Assembly (NCBI GenBank): GCA_947258625.1
Contig: CAMYJN010000142.1
Coordinates: 1-6,552 of the forward strand
Origin: an uncultured Polyangiaceae bacterium
GTDB taxonomy: Bacteria > Myxococcota_A > Polyangia > Polyangiales > Houyiibacteriaceae
Reading direction: 5' to 3'
Length of the DNA stretch: 6,552 nt
Made by a program: the position numbers and the translations under genes. The notes under the pieces were generated by a model. The model worked only from the letters and a program-made list of their open reading frames with translations, was not told the DNA's origin and searched no databases. Below are positions 1-6,231 of the stretch, piece by piece (position 1 is the first letter of the stretch; each line of letters opens with the position of its first letter).

Positions 1-548
1 GTGGTTCCTGGCACCTCTCCCCGGAACAGATGCTTGCCGCCCGCACCCAGGTTCGGAAAGACCGCGACGAACAGAACGACGATTCCCATGCCTCCAAGCC
101 ACTGGATGAGGGAGCGCCAGAGCAGCAGTGGCCGGGACAGTCGCCCCTCGATGTCTGCGATCACCGTCGCGCCGGTGGTGGTCAGTCCGCTGACCGATTC
201 GAAAAACGCATCGTCCACGGACATGCCCGCTCCGAGGATGAAAGGAACGGCCCCGCAAGCTCCCGCGGCAATCCAAATCAAGCTCACGGCAAGGAGCGCC
301 TCGCGACGCGAGATTCGTTCCGACACGAACCGATTTCCGTAGAGAAAGGCCACCAGGCCGACCGTCGAGACGATGATCGCCGAGAGCGCTAGCTCGGCGG
401 CGCCGCCCTGTGGCCGGCTCGGGTCGGGCGCGAACTGGTCCCAGACCATGCCAACCCCAGCGCAAAGAGCGATCATCACGCCGATTCCGAGCACAACGGC
501 TCCGACGGGTCGGATCACGCCACGAAAGTCTCTCGATTGCGCGCTCAC
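1..548 (-). CDS. trkH: Trk-type K+ uptake channel subunit TrkH (N-terminal part, cut by the window's left edge)
   Basis: TrkH is the membrane channel subunit of the Trk/Ktr potassium uptake system; it conducts K+ inward and is gated by a cytoplasmic TrkA ring. The minus strand is open from a GTG at 548 to base 1, giving 182 complete codons of a protein that is usually about 480 residues. Visible parts are hydrophobic segments at about 11-33, 53-72 and 84-107, the first selectivity-filter loop (FFESVSGLTTTGAT, 115-128), and the family signature WRSLIQWLGGMGIVVL with the following FPNLGAGG (144-171) and FRGEVPG. The GTG start is fixed because an in-frame TGA (551-549) lies directly before it. 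It overlaps the trkA stop as GTGA, and a purine-rich AGGGG (556-552) sits 3 nt upstream. This indicates translational coupling to trkA. The three later pore repeats lie outside the window. The family call is secure; completeness cannot be judged. Confidence 0.95.
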   Translation of the reverse strand, partial: MSAQSRDFRGVIRPVGAVVLGIGVMIALCAGVGMVWDQFAPDPSRPQGGAAELALSAIIVSTVGLVAFLYGNRFVSERISRREALLAVSLIWIAAGACGAVPFILGAGMSVDDAFFESVSGLTTTGATVIADIEGRLSRPLLLWRSLIQWLGGMGIVVLFVAVFPNLGAGGKHLFRGEVPGT

Positions 549-1885
549 TCACCCCTCGGTCGAAAGAGCCGCTCGACGGTCGCCCGCGATTCCTTGGTGG
601 TCATCAGGATGACGCGGTCGCCGGGGTGCACGACGTCTTTGCCGTGCGGAATGATCACGTCGTCGCCGTGCACGATGGCGGCCAACAGCGACCCGCGGGG
701 CAGATTCATGCGGTGCAGCGGTTTGTTCACGGCGCGGCACTTGGGGCTTGCGGTCAGCTCGACGACCTCAGCCTGGCCGTCTTCGAGCACGGTCAAACTG
801 TGAAGGCCGCCGCCTCGCGAGAAGCGAAGGATCTGGTCCGAAGCCACGGTGCGGGGCGAAAGAACGATGTCGATGCCAAGCTGTCGATAGATCGATGCGT
901 AGTCGGCCCGCTGCACGATCGTGGCGGTTCGCTTGCAGCCAGCGCGCTGAGCGAGGAGCGCCGCCATGAGATTGATCTCGTCCTGCTTCGTCACCGCGGC
1001 GAACAAGTCGTAGGTGCCGACCTCCTGTTCGTCGAGCAGTGCTCCATCGGTTCCGTCGCCGTGCACGACTTCGATGCCCTGAAACTCGGCGCTGATCTCT
1101 TCGGCTACCTCGAGATCGCTTTCGATCATCATGATCGTCGCTTCTTGCTGCAACAGCTCGCGCGCGAGCGCCTTGCCGACCACACCGCCCCCGACGATGC
1201 AGACTCGACGTGCTTTGCGTTCCTTGCTGAAGAGCCGCTCGGCGGCAAGCACGCCTTCCGGCCGACCGATCAGGTACACGCGGTCGCCTTTGACCAACAC
1301 GTCTGCCCCACCAGGGACAAAGAGCTCGCCGTCTCGGACCACGGCGCTCACCAGGGTGTGCGGTGGAAGCTCGAGCGAGGAAAGGGGCTTGTTGAGCACG
1401 CGGGACTCGTCGAGGTCGATCTGAACGAGCTCCACCCGATCCTGCGCGAGGTCGACGACGTCCGAGGCGCCGTAGGACCGGGCGATCCGGCTGAGCTCTT
1501 GCGCGACGAGAACACGCGGATTGATCACGACGTCGACGCCGAGCAAGCCGTAGCGGATGCCCTCCGTCCACTCGGACCAGGCTGTGCCTTGGACACGAGC
1601 GACGACGTGCTTTGCGCCCAGCTGCTTGGACGCCAGTGCGGCGATCAGGTTCATCTCATCGTGGTTGGTCACAGCAACGACCAGGTCGGAGCGACCGACG
1701 CCGGCGATCTTGAGCAAGGTTTCGCTGGCGCCGTAACCGATGATCGACGCTACGTCGTAGTGCTCCTCGGCGTATTGCACCGCCTTCGCGTTCGAATCGA
1801 CCGCGATGATGTCGTGACCTTCTTTGTCGAGGACGCTCAACAAGTGACGACCGACTTCGCCCAAACCTATGACGACGATGTTCAT
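545..1885 (-). CDS. trkA: TrkA, NAD(H)-binding regulatory (RCK) subunit of the Trk K+ uptake system
   Basis: This 446-residue protein has the full tandem architecture of TrkA (E. coli TrkA is 458). It has RCK_N at about 1-140, RCK_C at about 145-220, a second RCK_N at about 226-360 and a second RCK_C at about 365-442. The first Rossmann fold has GLGEVG at 7-12 and the acidic ribose-binding D30 at the end of strand 2. The second has GGGVVG at 232-237, E255, and HGDGTD at 275-280. Both glycine motifs are intact, so both halves could bind nucleotide. In the family, TrkA is a soluble peripheral protein that forms a ring under TrkH and gates it in response to NADH/NAD+ or ATP/ADP. The ATG at 1885 overlaps the upstream antiporter stop as ATGA and has a strong AGGTGA 7 nt upstream. 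The stop overlaps the trkH GTG. Because the antiporter-like gene immediately upstream lacks its own RCK domain, TrkA might also serve it; that is inference only. Confidence 0.96.
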   Translation of the reverse strand: MNIVVIGLGEVGRHLLSVLDKEGHDIIAVDSNAKAVQYAEEHYDVASIIGYGASETLLKIAGVGRSDLVVAVTNHDEMNLIAALASKQLGAKHVVARVQGTAWSEWTEGIRYGLLGVDVVINPRVLVAQELSRIARSYGASDVVDLAQDRVELVQIDLDESRVLNKPLSSLELPPHTLVSAVVRDGELFVPGGADVLVKGDRVYLIGRPEGVLAAERLFSKERKARRVCIVGGGVVGKALARELLQQEATIMMIESDLEVAEEISAEFQGIEVVHGDGTDGALLDEQEVGTYDLFAAVTKQDEINLMAALLAQRAGCKRTATIVQRADYASIYRQLGIDIVLSPRTVASDQILRFSRGGGLHSLTVLEDGQAEVVELTASPKCRAVNKPLHRMNLPRGSLLAAIVHGDDVIIPHGKDVVHPGDRVILMTTKESRATVERLFRPRGE

Positions 1886-3222
1886 TTGGCACTCACCTCG
1901 ATCGATGTTTGGGAGTCGCTGTCCTTGAGCTCGCGCTGGATTTCGCCCTCATCCGCGAGCAGGCCCCGGAGCAGCCGCGGTGCGATCAGGTCGTTGAGGA
2001 TGACCGAGCCCAGCACCACCGAGTACGCGAGGTTCGCCGCCTCTCCCTCATAGACGAGGCGAAAGGAGACAGCCATCGCCAGTGTGACGTCACCGTGTGC
2101 CAACAGGCCGCGGAACAAGTCTTTTCGCAACGTGGTGCCCCAGCCTGCGATCAGGCTTGCGATCCACTTGGCCGCGGTGCGTGCAGCGAGGAAACCAGCG
2201 AGCGCGACCAAAGTGGGCACCAACGGGGTGGGTTGCCAAAGCGCACCTGCGAAGATCAGGAGCACGATCGCCATCGGACGCTCGGTTGATTCGAGCGTCG
2301 TGTGCAAGAGCTGGCCGCCGCGCGCGAAATTCACCAGCACGAAGCCCATCGAAAGATTGACGGCCAAAGGCGACAGTTCGAGAAAATAGGCGCCGCCCGA
2401 CGCAAAGGCGATGATGCCGACCAACGCTAGGAAGCGGGAGTTGTCCGATTCGTCGCCTGCCAAGAAGAGGGAGAACAGGAAGCCGAGCGCGCCGCCGAGC
2501 AAGACGGTAACCCATGCCCACAGGGCTGGCGAGTAGTCTTGTGCCTGAGGCGCGTTCTCGTGGAACACACAGAAGATCAGGCCGAAGGCGAGGATGACCG
2601 CGATGTCGCCGAGGCGCGTTCCGTTTCGAAGCAGCGAGGCGAGCCGCCCGCTGACCTCGTAGCGTCTCGCGAGGAGGTCGAACGGCTCGGTCGAATCTGC
2701 TGCCGCAAAGCAAGCCAGGGCTGCGGCGCTCAGTGCCGCGCTTCGCGTCGTCGTCTCCACCCAGCCACCGTCCGTGAAGAAGTAGTACGCGCCAAAACCG
2801 ACGGCGAGACCCGGCAGCAAGTGGTGCAGAAAGACCACGCGCCACGTCGCCGGGTCGAGCTTTTGAAGACTCGTGAAGTCGAAATCGGTGCCGCGCAGCA
2901 AGCCAACCCAGCCGGCCGCGAGTGCGATGATCGGTAGCAAGCCAGTCACGTTGTCGAACGCGTGGATCGCCGGGAAGGCTGGACCGAGCAGAAATCCGAG
3001 AAGGAGATACTCGGCGCCGCTCACGACGAGGAAACGACGCTGCAATCGCTCCACCACGTTGTGGGCGAGCACGTATGCCACGCCGATCACGATGACGAGC
3101 AACACCACCGTGCCGAGCTCGCCCGAGATCCCGGGCGCATCCGGGGCGCTCGCCGCATGTGCGACGCCAGGCAACGTCGCCCAGACGAGCGCCATCGCGG
3201 TCAAGATCAGCCTCCCCGCCAT
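1882..3222 (-). CDS. CPA-type (Kef/NhaP-like) monovalent cation/proton antiporter-like membrane protein
   Basis: This is a 446-residue polytopic membrane protein. It opens with a signal-peptide-like stretch (about 3-20, small residues AHA then AS at 21-25), followed by roughly 12 hydrophobic segments from about 36 to 415. Features resembling the CPA2/Kef fold are EYLLLGFLLGP (71-81; Kef proteins have a similar GFLLGP early on), RLGDIAVI (203-210, aligning with the ion-binding Asp region FQDIAAI of KefC), LELSPLAVNLSMGFVLVN (281-298), and GLLAHGDVTLAMAVSF (372-387). D206 is therefore the likely ion/proton-carrying residue. The C-terminal tail (about 418-446) is short and charged, with no fused RCK domain, unlike KefB/KefC. 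The gene overlaps trkA by 4 bp, so a role in K+ or Na+ exchange with protons is likely, but the substrate is not visible. The ATG at 3222 has only a poor ribosome site (GAGCGG 2 nt upstream). The next in-frame ATG (codon 10) would cut into the signal-like segment. The family call is moderately sure; there is no recognised gene name. Confidence 0.8.
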   Translation of the reverse strand: MAGRLILTAMALVWATLPGVAHAASAPDAPGISGELGTVVLLVIVIGVAYVLAHNVVERLQRRFLVVSGAEYLLLGFLLGPAFPAIHAFDNVTGLLPIIALAAGWVGLLRGTDFDFTSLQKLDPATWRVVFLHHLLPGLAVGFGAYYFFTDGGWVETTTRSAALSAAALACFAAADSTEPFDLLARRYEVSGRLASLLRNGTRLGDIAVILAFGLIFCVFHENAPQAQDYSPALWAWVTVLLGGALGFLFSLFLAGDESDNSRFLALVGIIAFASGGAYFLELSPLAVNLSMGFVLVNFARGGQLLHTTLESTERPMAIVLLIFAGALWQPTPLVPTLVALAGFLAARTAAKWIASLIAGWGTTLRKDLFRGLLAHGDVTLAMAVSFRLVYEGEAANLAYSVVLGSVILNDLIAPRLLRGLLADEGEIQRELKDSDSQTSIEVSAK

Positions 3223-3224
3223 AT

Positions 3225-3258
3225 CCGCTCAATTGTGAAGAAGAAGCTGCCCGAGCGG
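3225..3258 (-). promoter_or_regulatory. Inverted repeat in the leader just upstream of the antiporter start
   Basis: CCGCTC at 3225-3230 and GAGCGG at 3253-3258 are perfect 6-bp complements separated by 22 nt. In the minus-strand transcript the GAGCGG arm ends 2 nt before the ATG at 3222 and is the only purine-rich ribosome-site candidate, so pairing could hide it. There is no U-run, so it is not a standard terminator. A 6-bp stem with a 22-nt loop can arise by chance in GC-rich DNA, so its function is speculative. Confidence 0.25.
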
Positions 3259-3298
3259 TAGTTCCGGGCTGGACAGTTGTTTAGCTGGCCCAGGCGGG

Positions 3299-3964
3299 CT
3301 AGTTTCGCAGGCCTTCGAGCACGATCGAGATCAGGCTCTTGGTGGTCTCGATCGGATCCATCTGCACCTGCTTGCGGACCGAAGCCAGAGCGAGCGCCTC
3401 GACCGCGCCGAGGACCGCGAGCGCGCTTACACGCGGGTCGGAAACCGTCACGAATCCCCGCTCGGCGGCCAATTGGCTCAGGGTCATCGCCCTCTCGTCG
3501 AGCTCGTTCGCGAGGTCGGAGATCGCCTGCCGCGCGATGGTCGCCGGAGCTCGCCGCTCTTGAAGATAAAGGCACATCGCGTCCGGGTAGAGGGCGAGCG
3601 CGCCGACCAACCGATTGCCCAATTGCCCGTATGCTGCGACCGCCTGGTCTCGATCGGCTGCTTGGCGAAGATGCGAGTCGCACTCCTGGATCGCTTCGAC
3701 CGTGGTGCTGGAAATCGGCGAAATCACCGCCTCGACGAGGTCGGCTTTGTCCCGGAAATACCGGTAGAAATTGCCCTTCGCCATGCCGGCTTCGCGGGCA
3801 ACTTCGTCGATCGTCACCGCTTCGATGCCGCGCTGCAAGAAGAGCGAAAGACCGGCGTCGATGAGGTCTTGGACGCGCTTGCGCCGGTTGAGATCTCGCT
3901 TGCCGCCCAAAGCACCGGGCCTCTCCACTGGGCCAGCACGCCTTGGCCTTCTTTCGTCGTCCAT
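3299..3964 (-). CDS. TetR/AcrR-family transcriptional regulator
   Basis: This 221-residue protein has the typical TetR size and layout. After a basic, probably disordered N-terminus (1-30), helix 1 covers about 25-46. The helix-turn-helix lies in TIDEVAREAGMAKGNFYRYF (51-70), followed by the family signature RDKADLVEAV (71-80). The remaining helical part (about 85-221) is the ligand-binding and dimerisation domain, with no conserved motif that shows its ligand. I chose the ATG at 3964 because AGGAG lies exactly 7 nt upstream. The frame stays open to an ATG at 4108, but that extension would run through the promoter and looks nothing like TetR proteins. The gene is divergent from lipA and lies 76 bp upstream of the antiporter on the same strand. 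Likely targets are its own promoter and either the cation-transport operon or lipA. Which of these cannot be decided from the sequence. Confidence 0.92.
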   Translation of the reverse strand: MDDERRPRRAGPVERPGALGGKRDLNRRKRVQDLIDAGLSLFLQRGIEAVTIDEVAREAGMAKGNFYRYFRDKADLVEAVISPISSTTVEAIQECDSHLRQAADRDQAVAAYGQLGNRLVGALALYPDAMCLYLQERRAPATIARQAISDLANELDERAMTLSQLAAERGFVTVSDPRVSALAVLGAVEALALASVRKQVQMDPIETTKSLISIVLEGLRN

Positions 3965-4004
3965 CGAGTTGCTCCTAACGAGTATCGAGCCGCGTCGATG
4001 CTGG

Positions 4005-4032
4005 ATTATGGGGCACGCCCGACCCAGGTAAA
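4005..4032 (-). promoter_or_regulatory. Candidate sigma-70-type promoter for tetR (and possibly the antiporter-trkAH operon)
   Basis: On the minus strand a CATAAT -10 (4010-4005, 5 of 6 matches) lies 16 bp downstream of TTTACC (4032-4027, 4 of 6 matches to TTGACA). Transcription would begin near 3998, leaving a leader of about 35 nt that carries the AGGAG site of the tetR gene. Spacing and placement are good, but this is a consensus match by eye. Confidence 0.45.
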
Positions 4033-4037
4033 GGGTC
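4011..4037. promoter_or_regulatory. Adjacent inverted repeats over the tetR promoter (candidate operator)
   Basis: GACCC (4021-4025) and GGGTC (4033-4037) form a perfect inverted repeat with a 7-bp centre that covers the proposed -35 element. Directly next to it, GGGCACGCCC (4011-4020) is a second inverted repeat (GGGC/GCCC, 2-bp centre) lying in the promoter spacer. A third, ATCGA/TCGAT with a 6-bp centre (3984-3999), covers the predicted transcription start. TetR dimers bind such dyads and often repress their own promoter, so this is a reasonable operator region. The arms are only 4-5 bp, so chance occurrence is not excluded. Confidence 0.35.
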
Positions 4038-4047
4038 AAACACGAAA

Positions 4048-4087
4048 ATATTGCGCCTGAGGGGCCGGGATATCGAGATATTGCGCC
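4048..4087. repeat. Exact 10-bp direct repeat with a 30-bp period in the tetR-lipA intergenic region
   Basis: ATATTGCGCC occurs at 4048-4057 and again at 4078-4087. The start-to-start distance is exactly 30 bp, close to three helical turns, which would put two bound proteins on the same face of the DNA. The second copy overlaps a short dyad, ATATC-GA-GATAT (4070-4081). The flanking bases do not match, so this is not simply a longer duplication. The repeats lie between the two divergent genes and might be activator or repressor half-sites. No known regulator motif is recognised. Confidence 0.4.
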
Positions 4088-4156
4088 ACGCCGAAGAAAG
4101 CCCCACAATTCGTAGTGTTAGCCGCGATTGACAGGGGAGGTGCTGCCCCCTAAGAG
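4081..4156 (+). promoter_or_regulatory. Candidate promoter region for the lipA-E1 operon (two alternatives)
   Basis: Two weak promoter matches face lipA. One is TTGCGC (4081-4086) with CACAAT 17 bp downstream (4104-4109). The other is a perfect TTGACA -35 (4128-4133) with only a poor TAAGAG -10 after 17 bp (4151-4156), which would start transcription near 4163, 22 nt before the ATG at 4185. The second would exclude translation from the TTG at 4128, because that TTG is part of the -35 box. Neither is convincing alone. Confidence 0.25.
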
Positions 4157-4184
4157 CTTGCCTTGGGACCGATGGGATCGTTGG

Positions 4185-5141
4185 ATGACTTTGCCTGCCC
4201 GCAAACCTGATTGGCTTCGCGTGAGGCTCCCGGCGGGGCCGCAGCAGGACCAATTCCAGGGCTTGAAGTCTAGGTTCAACGCGCGCGGGCTGCACACGGT
4301 GTGCGAGGAGGCCCGCTGTCCGAACATTTTCGAATGCTGGGGCCAGGGCACCGCGACCGTCATGATCCTCGGAGAGACCTGCACCCGGGGCTGCCGCTTC
4401 TGCTCGGTTCAGACCGGGAAGCCCGGCGGCGTCGTCGATTCGGACGAGCCTGAGAACACGGCGATCTCGCTTGCCGAAATGGGGCTCGCCTATGTGGTGC
4501 TGACGATGGTCGACCGCGACGACCTCGCCGACGGTGGCGCCGCGCACGTTGCGGAGACGGTTCGACGAATCAAGCATCACAGCCCAGCGCTGCGCGTCGA
4601 AACCTTGGTTGGAGATTTTCAAGGCCATCACGACGACCTACGCGTGGTCGTGCAGGAGGGGCGCCCGGATGTCTTCGCGCACAACGTGGAAGTCGTTCCG
4701 CGATTGCAACGGAGCATTCGAGATGTGCGTTGTTCGTGGGAGCGCTCGGTCGATGCCCTCGTCACAGCCAAGAAGCTCGGCGCTTCGATCGTCAAGACTT
4801 CCCTCATGGTGGGCCTCGGGGAAGAGCGCGATGAAGTGATCAGCGCGATGCAGCTTTTGCGCGATGCCGACGTCGACGTGCTCACCGTCGGTCAGTACCT
4901 CAGGCCGACCAAGCGTCACGCCTCGGTGCAGCGCTACGTCGAGCCAGCGGAGTTTGAAGACTACGAAAGACTAGGGCTCGAGATGGGGTTTCGCTTCGTG
5001 GCCTCGGGGCCGCTTGTTCGCTCGAGCTATCGCGCAGCGGAGGTCTTTCTCACGGGGGCGCTTGCCGAAGAGGTGCACGAACAAGCGGCGCCCGCGATGA
5101 ATCGCTACGGAAAGAAACGAAAGCTGGACGTGCTCGGCTGA
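4185..5141 (+). CDS. lipA: Lipoyl synthase LipA (radical SAM)
   Basis: LipA inserts two sulfurs at C6 and C8 of protein-bound octanoyl chains to make the lipoyl cofactor. From the ATG at 4185 it is 318 residues, the normal family size. The auxiliary 4Fe-4S cluster motif C40-x4-C45-x5-C51 (in HTVCEEARCPNIFECW) is intact. So are the radical SAM CxxxCxxC cysteines C66, C70 and C73 (CTRGCRFC) and the C-terminal RSSY (279-282), whose serine ligates the auxiliary cluster. Other family blocks are VLTMVDRDDLADGGA, AHNVEVVPRLQ and KTSLMVGLGE. The ATG start puts RKPDWLRVRLP near the N-terminus, as in homologues. The frame is open upstream to a TTG at 4128 (337 residues) and a GTG at 4140, but neither has a properly spaced ribosome site. 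The purine-rich AGGGGAGG at 4133-4140 fits no start well. It lies 7 bp before the E1 alpha gene, whose enzyme complex needs lipoylated E2. Confidence 0.96.
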   Translation: MTLPARKPDWLRVRLPAGPQQDQFQGLKSRFNARGLHTVCEEARCPNIFECWGQGTATVMILGETCTRGCRFCSVQTGKPGGVVDSDEPENTAISLAEMGLAYVVLTMVDRDDLADGGAAHVAETVRRIKHHSPALRVETLVGDFQGHHDDLRVVVQEGRPDVFAHNVEVVPRLQRSIRDVRCSWERSVDALVTAKKLGASIVKTSLMVGLGEERDEVISAMQLLRDADVDVLTVGQYLRPTKRHASVQRYVEPAEFEDYERLGLEMGFRFVASGPLVRSSYRAAEVFLTGALAEEVHEQAAPAMNRYGKKRKLDVLG

Positions 5142-5148
5142 GGGGGAC

Positions 5149-6231
5149 ATGCAGGTCATTCGAGACGACGGAAGCCTCGATTCAAAGCTCGATCCGGGCT
5201 TGTCCGTCGACGAGATCGTCGCGCTGTACAAGGCGATGGTTCGCACCCGCATCGTCGATGACCGACTCGAAAAAATTCAGCGGCAAGGACGCATCGCGTT
5301 TCACGTCGGCTCGCTCGGCGAAGAGGCCGCGATCGTCGGTGCCGCGGCCGCCCTTCGCGACCAGGATTGGATCGTTCCTTGCTACCGCGAAGTGGGCGCC
5401 CTGCTCTGGAGAGGCTACCCGTTGCAACGCTACGTCGACCACATGTACGGGAACGCCGACGACCCGGTGCGCGGCCGACAGATGCCGGACCACACCTTCA
5501 GTCGGTCGCACCGATATCTCGCGGTGAGCGCACCGATCGGAACGCAGATCCCCCACGCCGTCGGTCTCGCGATGGCGGCCAAGACGCGCGACCTCGATGA
5601 GTGCGTCGGCGTTTTCTTCGGCGATGGGGCGACGAGCTCGAACGATTTTCACGCGGCGATGAACTTCGCCGGCGTCTTTCAGCCTCCGGTACTCTTTCTT
5701 TGCCGCAACAATGGCTACGCGATCAGCTTGCCGGTCGAGCGACAAACCGCAACGCGCACCATGGCCGAAAAAGCAGCTGCTTACCGGGTCCCGGCTGCAC
5801 GGGTCGATGGCAATGATGCGCTGGCGGTCTTTGCGGCCGTTCGAGAAGGCGTGCAGCGCGCGGCACACGGCGGAGGGCCGACGTTCGTCGAGCTCCTGAC
5901 CTATCGCATGGGCGGTCATTCGACTTCGGACGACCCGAGGATTTATCGCAGCGAAGAGGAGGTCGACGCCTGGCGCAACGCGGATCCGATCCTCAGGCTC
6001 CGTAGGCACATCGAGCATCGCGAGGTTTGGGACGACGAGCTCGATGGGGACTGGCGCACGGTTTGCGATCTCGAAGTCAAAGATTGTGTGCGGCGTGCGG
6101 AGCAGAAACCGCCGCCCGAGCTCGGCGAGATGTTCACCGACGTTTACGCCGAGCAGCCTTGGCACCTTCGTGAGCAGGAAGCACTGTCCGTTGGCGGGCC
6201 GCGAGCCGGGACTGAGAAGGACGAGTCATGA
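5149..6231 (+). CDS. bkdA1: Branched-chain 2-oxoacid dehydrogenase (2-oxoisovalerate dehydrogenase) E1 component, alpha subunit
   Basis: With the beta subunit, E1 alpha decarboxylates a 2-oxoacid on thiamine diphosphate and transfers the acyl group to lipoyl-E2. The 360-residue protein has GEEA (57-60), YRE (79-81), GRQMP (109-113), the ThDP/Mg motif from GDG (158-160) to NN (187-188) ending [17 protein letters not shown] (219-227), and the loop [14 protein letters not shown] (255-268) with the conserved active-site His (H257). GRQMP, HSTSDD and the C-terminal [15 protein letters not shown] resemble branched-chain (BCKDH) E1 alpha more than pyruvate dehydrogenase, whose loop usually differs. 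After GDGATS it has SND where many relatives have EGD, a minor variant. The ATG at 5149 follows AGGGGGAC, which begins at the last base of the lipA stop. The spacing is short but no better start exists. The stop overlaps the E1 beta ATG. The fold is certain; branched-chain rather than pyruvate specificity is likely but inferred. Confidence 0.9.
   Translation: MQVIRDDGSLDSKLDPGLSVDEIVALYKAMVRTRIVDDRLEKIQRQGRIAFHVGSLGEEAAIVGAAAALRDQDWIVPCYREVGALLWRGYPLQRYVDHMYGNADDPVRGRQMPDHTFSRSHRYLAVSAPIGTQIPHAVGLAMAAKTRDLDECVGVFFGDGATSSNDFHAAMNFAGVFQPPVLFLCRNNGYAISLPVERQTATRTMAEKAAAYRVPAARVDGNDALAVFAAVREGVQRAAHGGGPTFVELLTYRMGGHSTSDDPRIYRSEEEVDAWRNADPILRLRRHIEHREVWDDELDGDWRTVCDLEVKDCVRRAEQKPPPELGEMFTDVYAEQPWHLREQEALSVGGPRAGTEKDES

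Noticed and set aside
410..2053. A 547-codon open frame on the plus strand
   Set aside because: It is antisense to trkA and the end of the antiporter gene. Its composition is that of a GC-rich shadow frame, no domain is recognisable, and the minus-strand genes explain the region fully.
3268..3293. A GGGC...GCCC pair between tetR and the antiporter as a possible terminator
   Set aside because: Only 4 bp pair around an 18-nt loop and no T-run follows on the minus strand, so it cannot be supported as a terminator.
4034..4039. TTGACC as the -35 of the tetR promoter
   Set aside because: It lies 23 bp from the CATAAT -10, which is too far. TTTACC at 4032-4027 has a workable 16-bp spacer.
3473..4060. 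A 195-codon plus-strand frame opposite tetR and its promoter
   Set aside because: It is a mirror of the TetR coding sequence with no domain and no ribosome site, and it runs across the regulatory region.
3965..4108. A 48-residue N-terminal extension of the TetR regulator
   Set aside because: The extension would cover the promoter-like elements and resembles no TetR N-terminus. The ATG at 3964 has AGGAG at ideal spacing.
5182..6165. A 327-codon open frame on the minus strand
   Set aside because: It is entirely antisense to the well-supported E1 alpha gene, with no recognisable motif. Long antisense frames are expected in GC-rich coding DNA.
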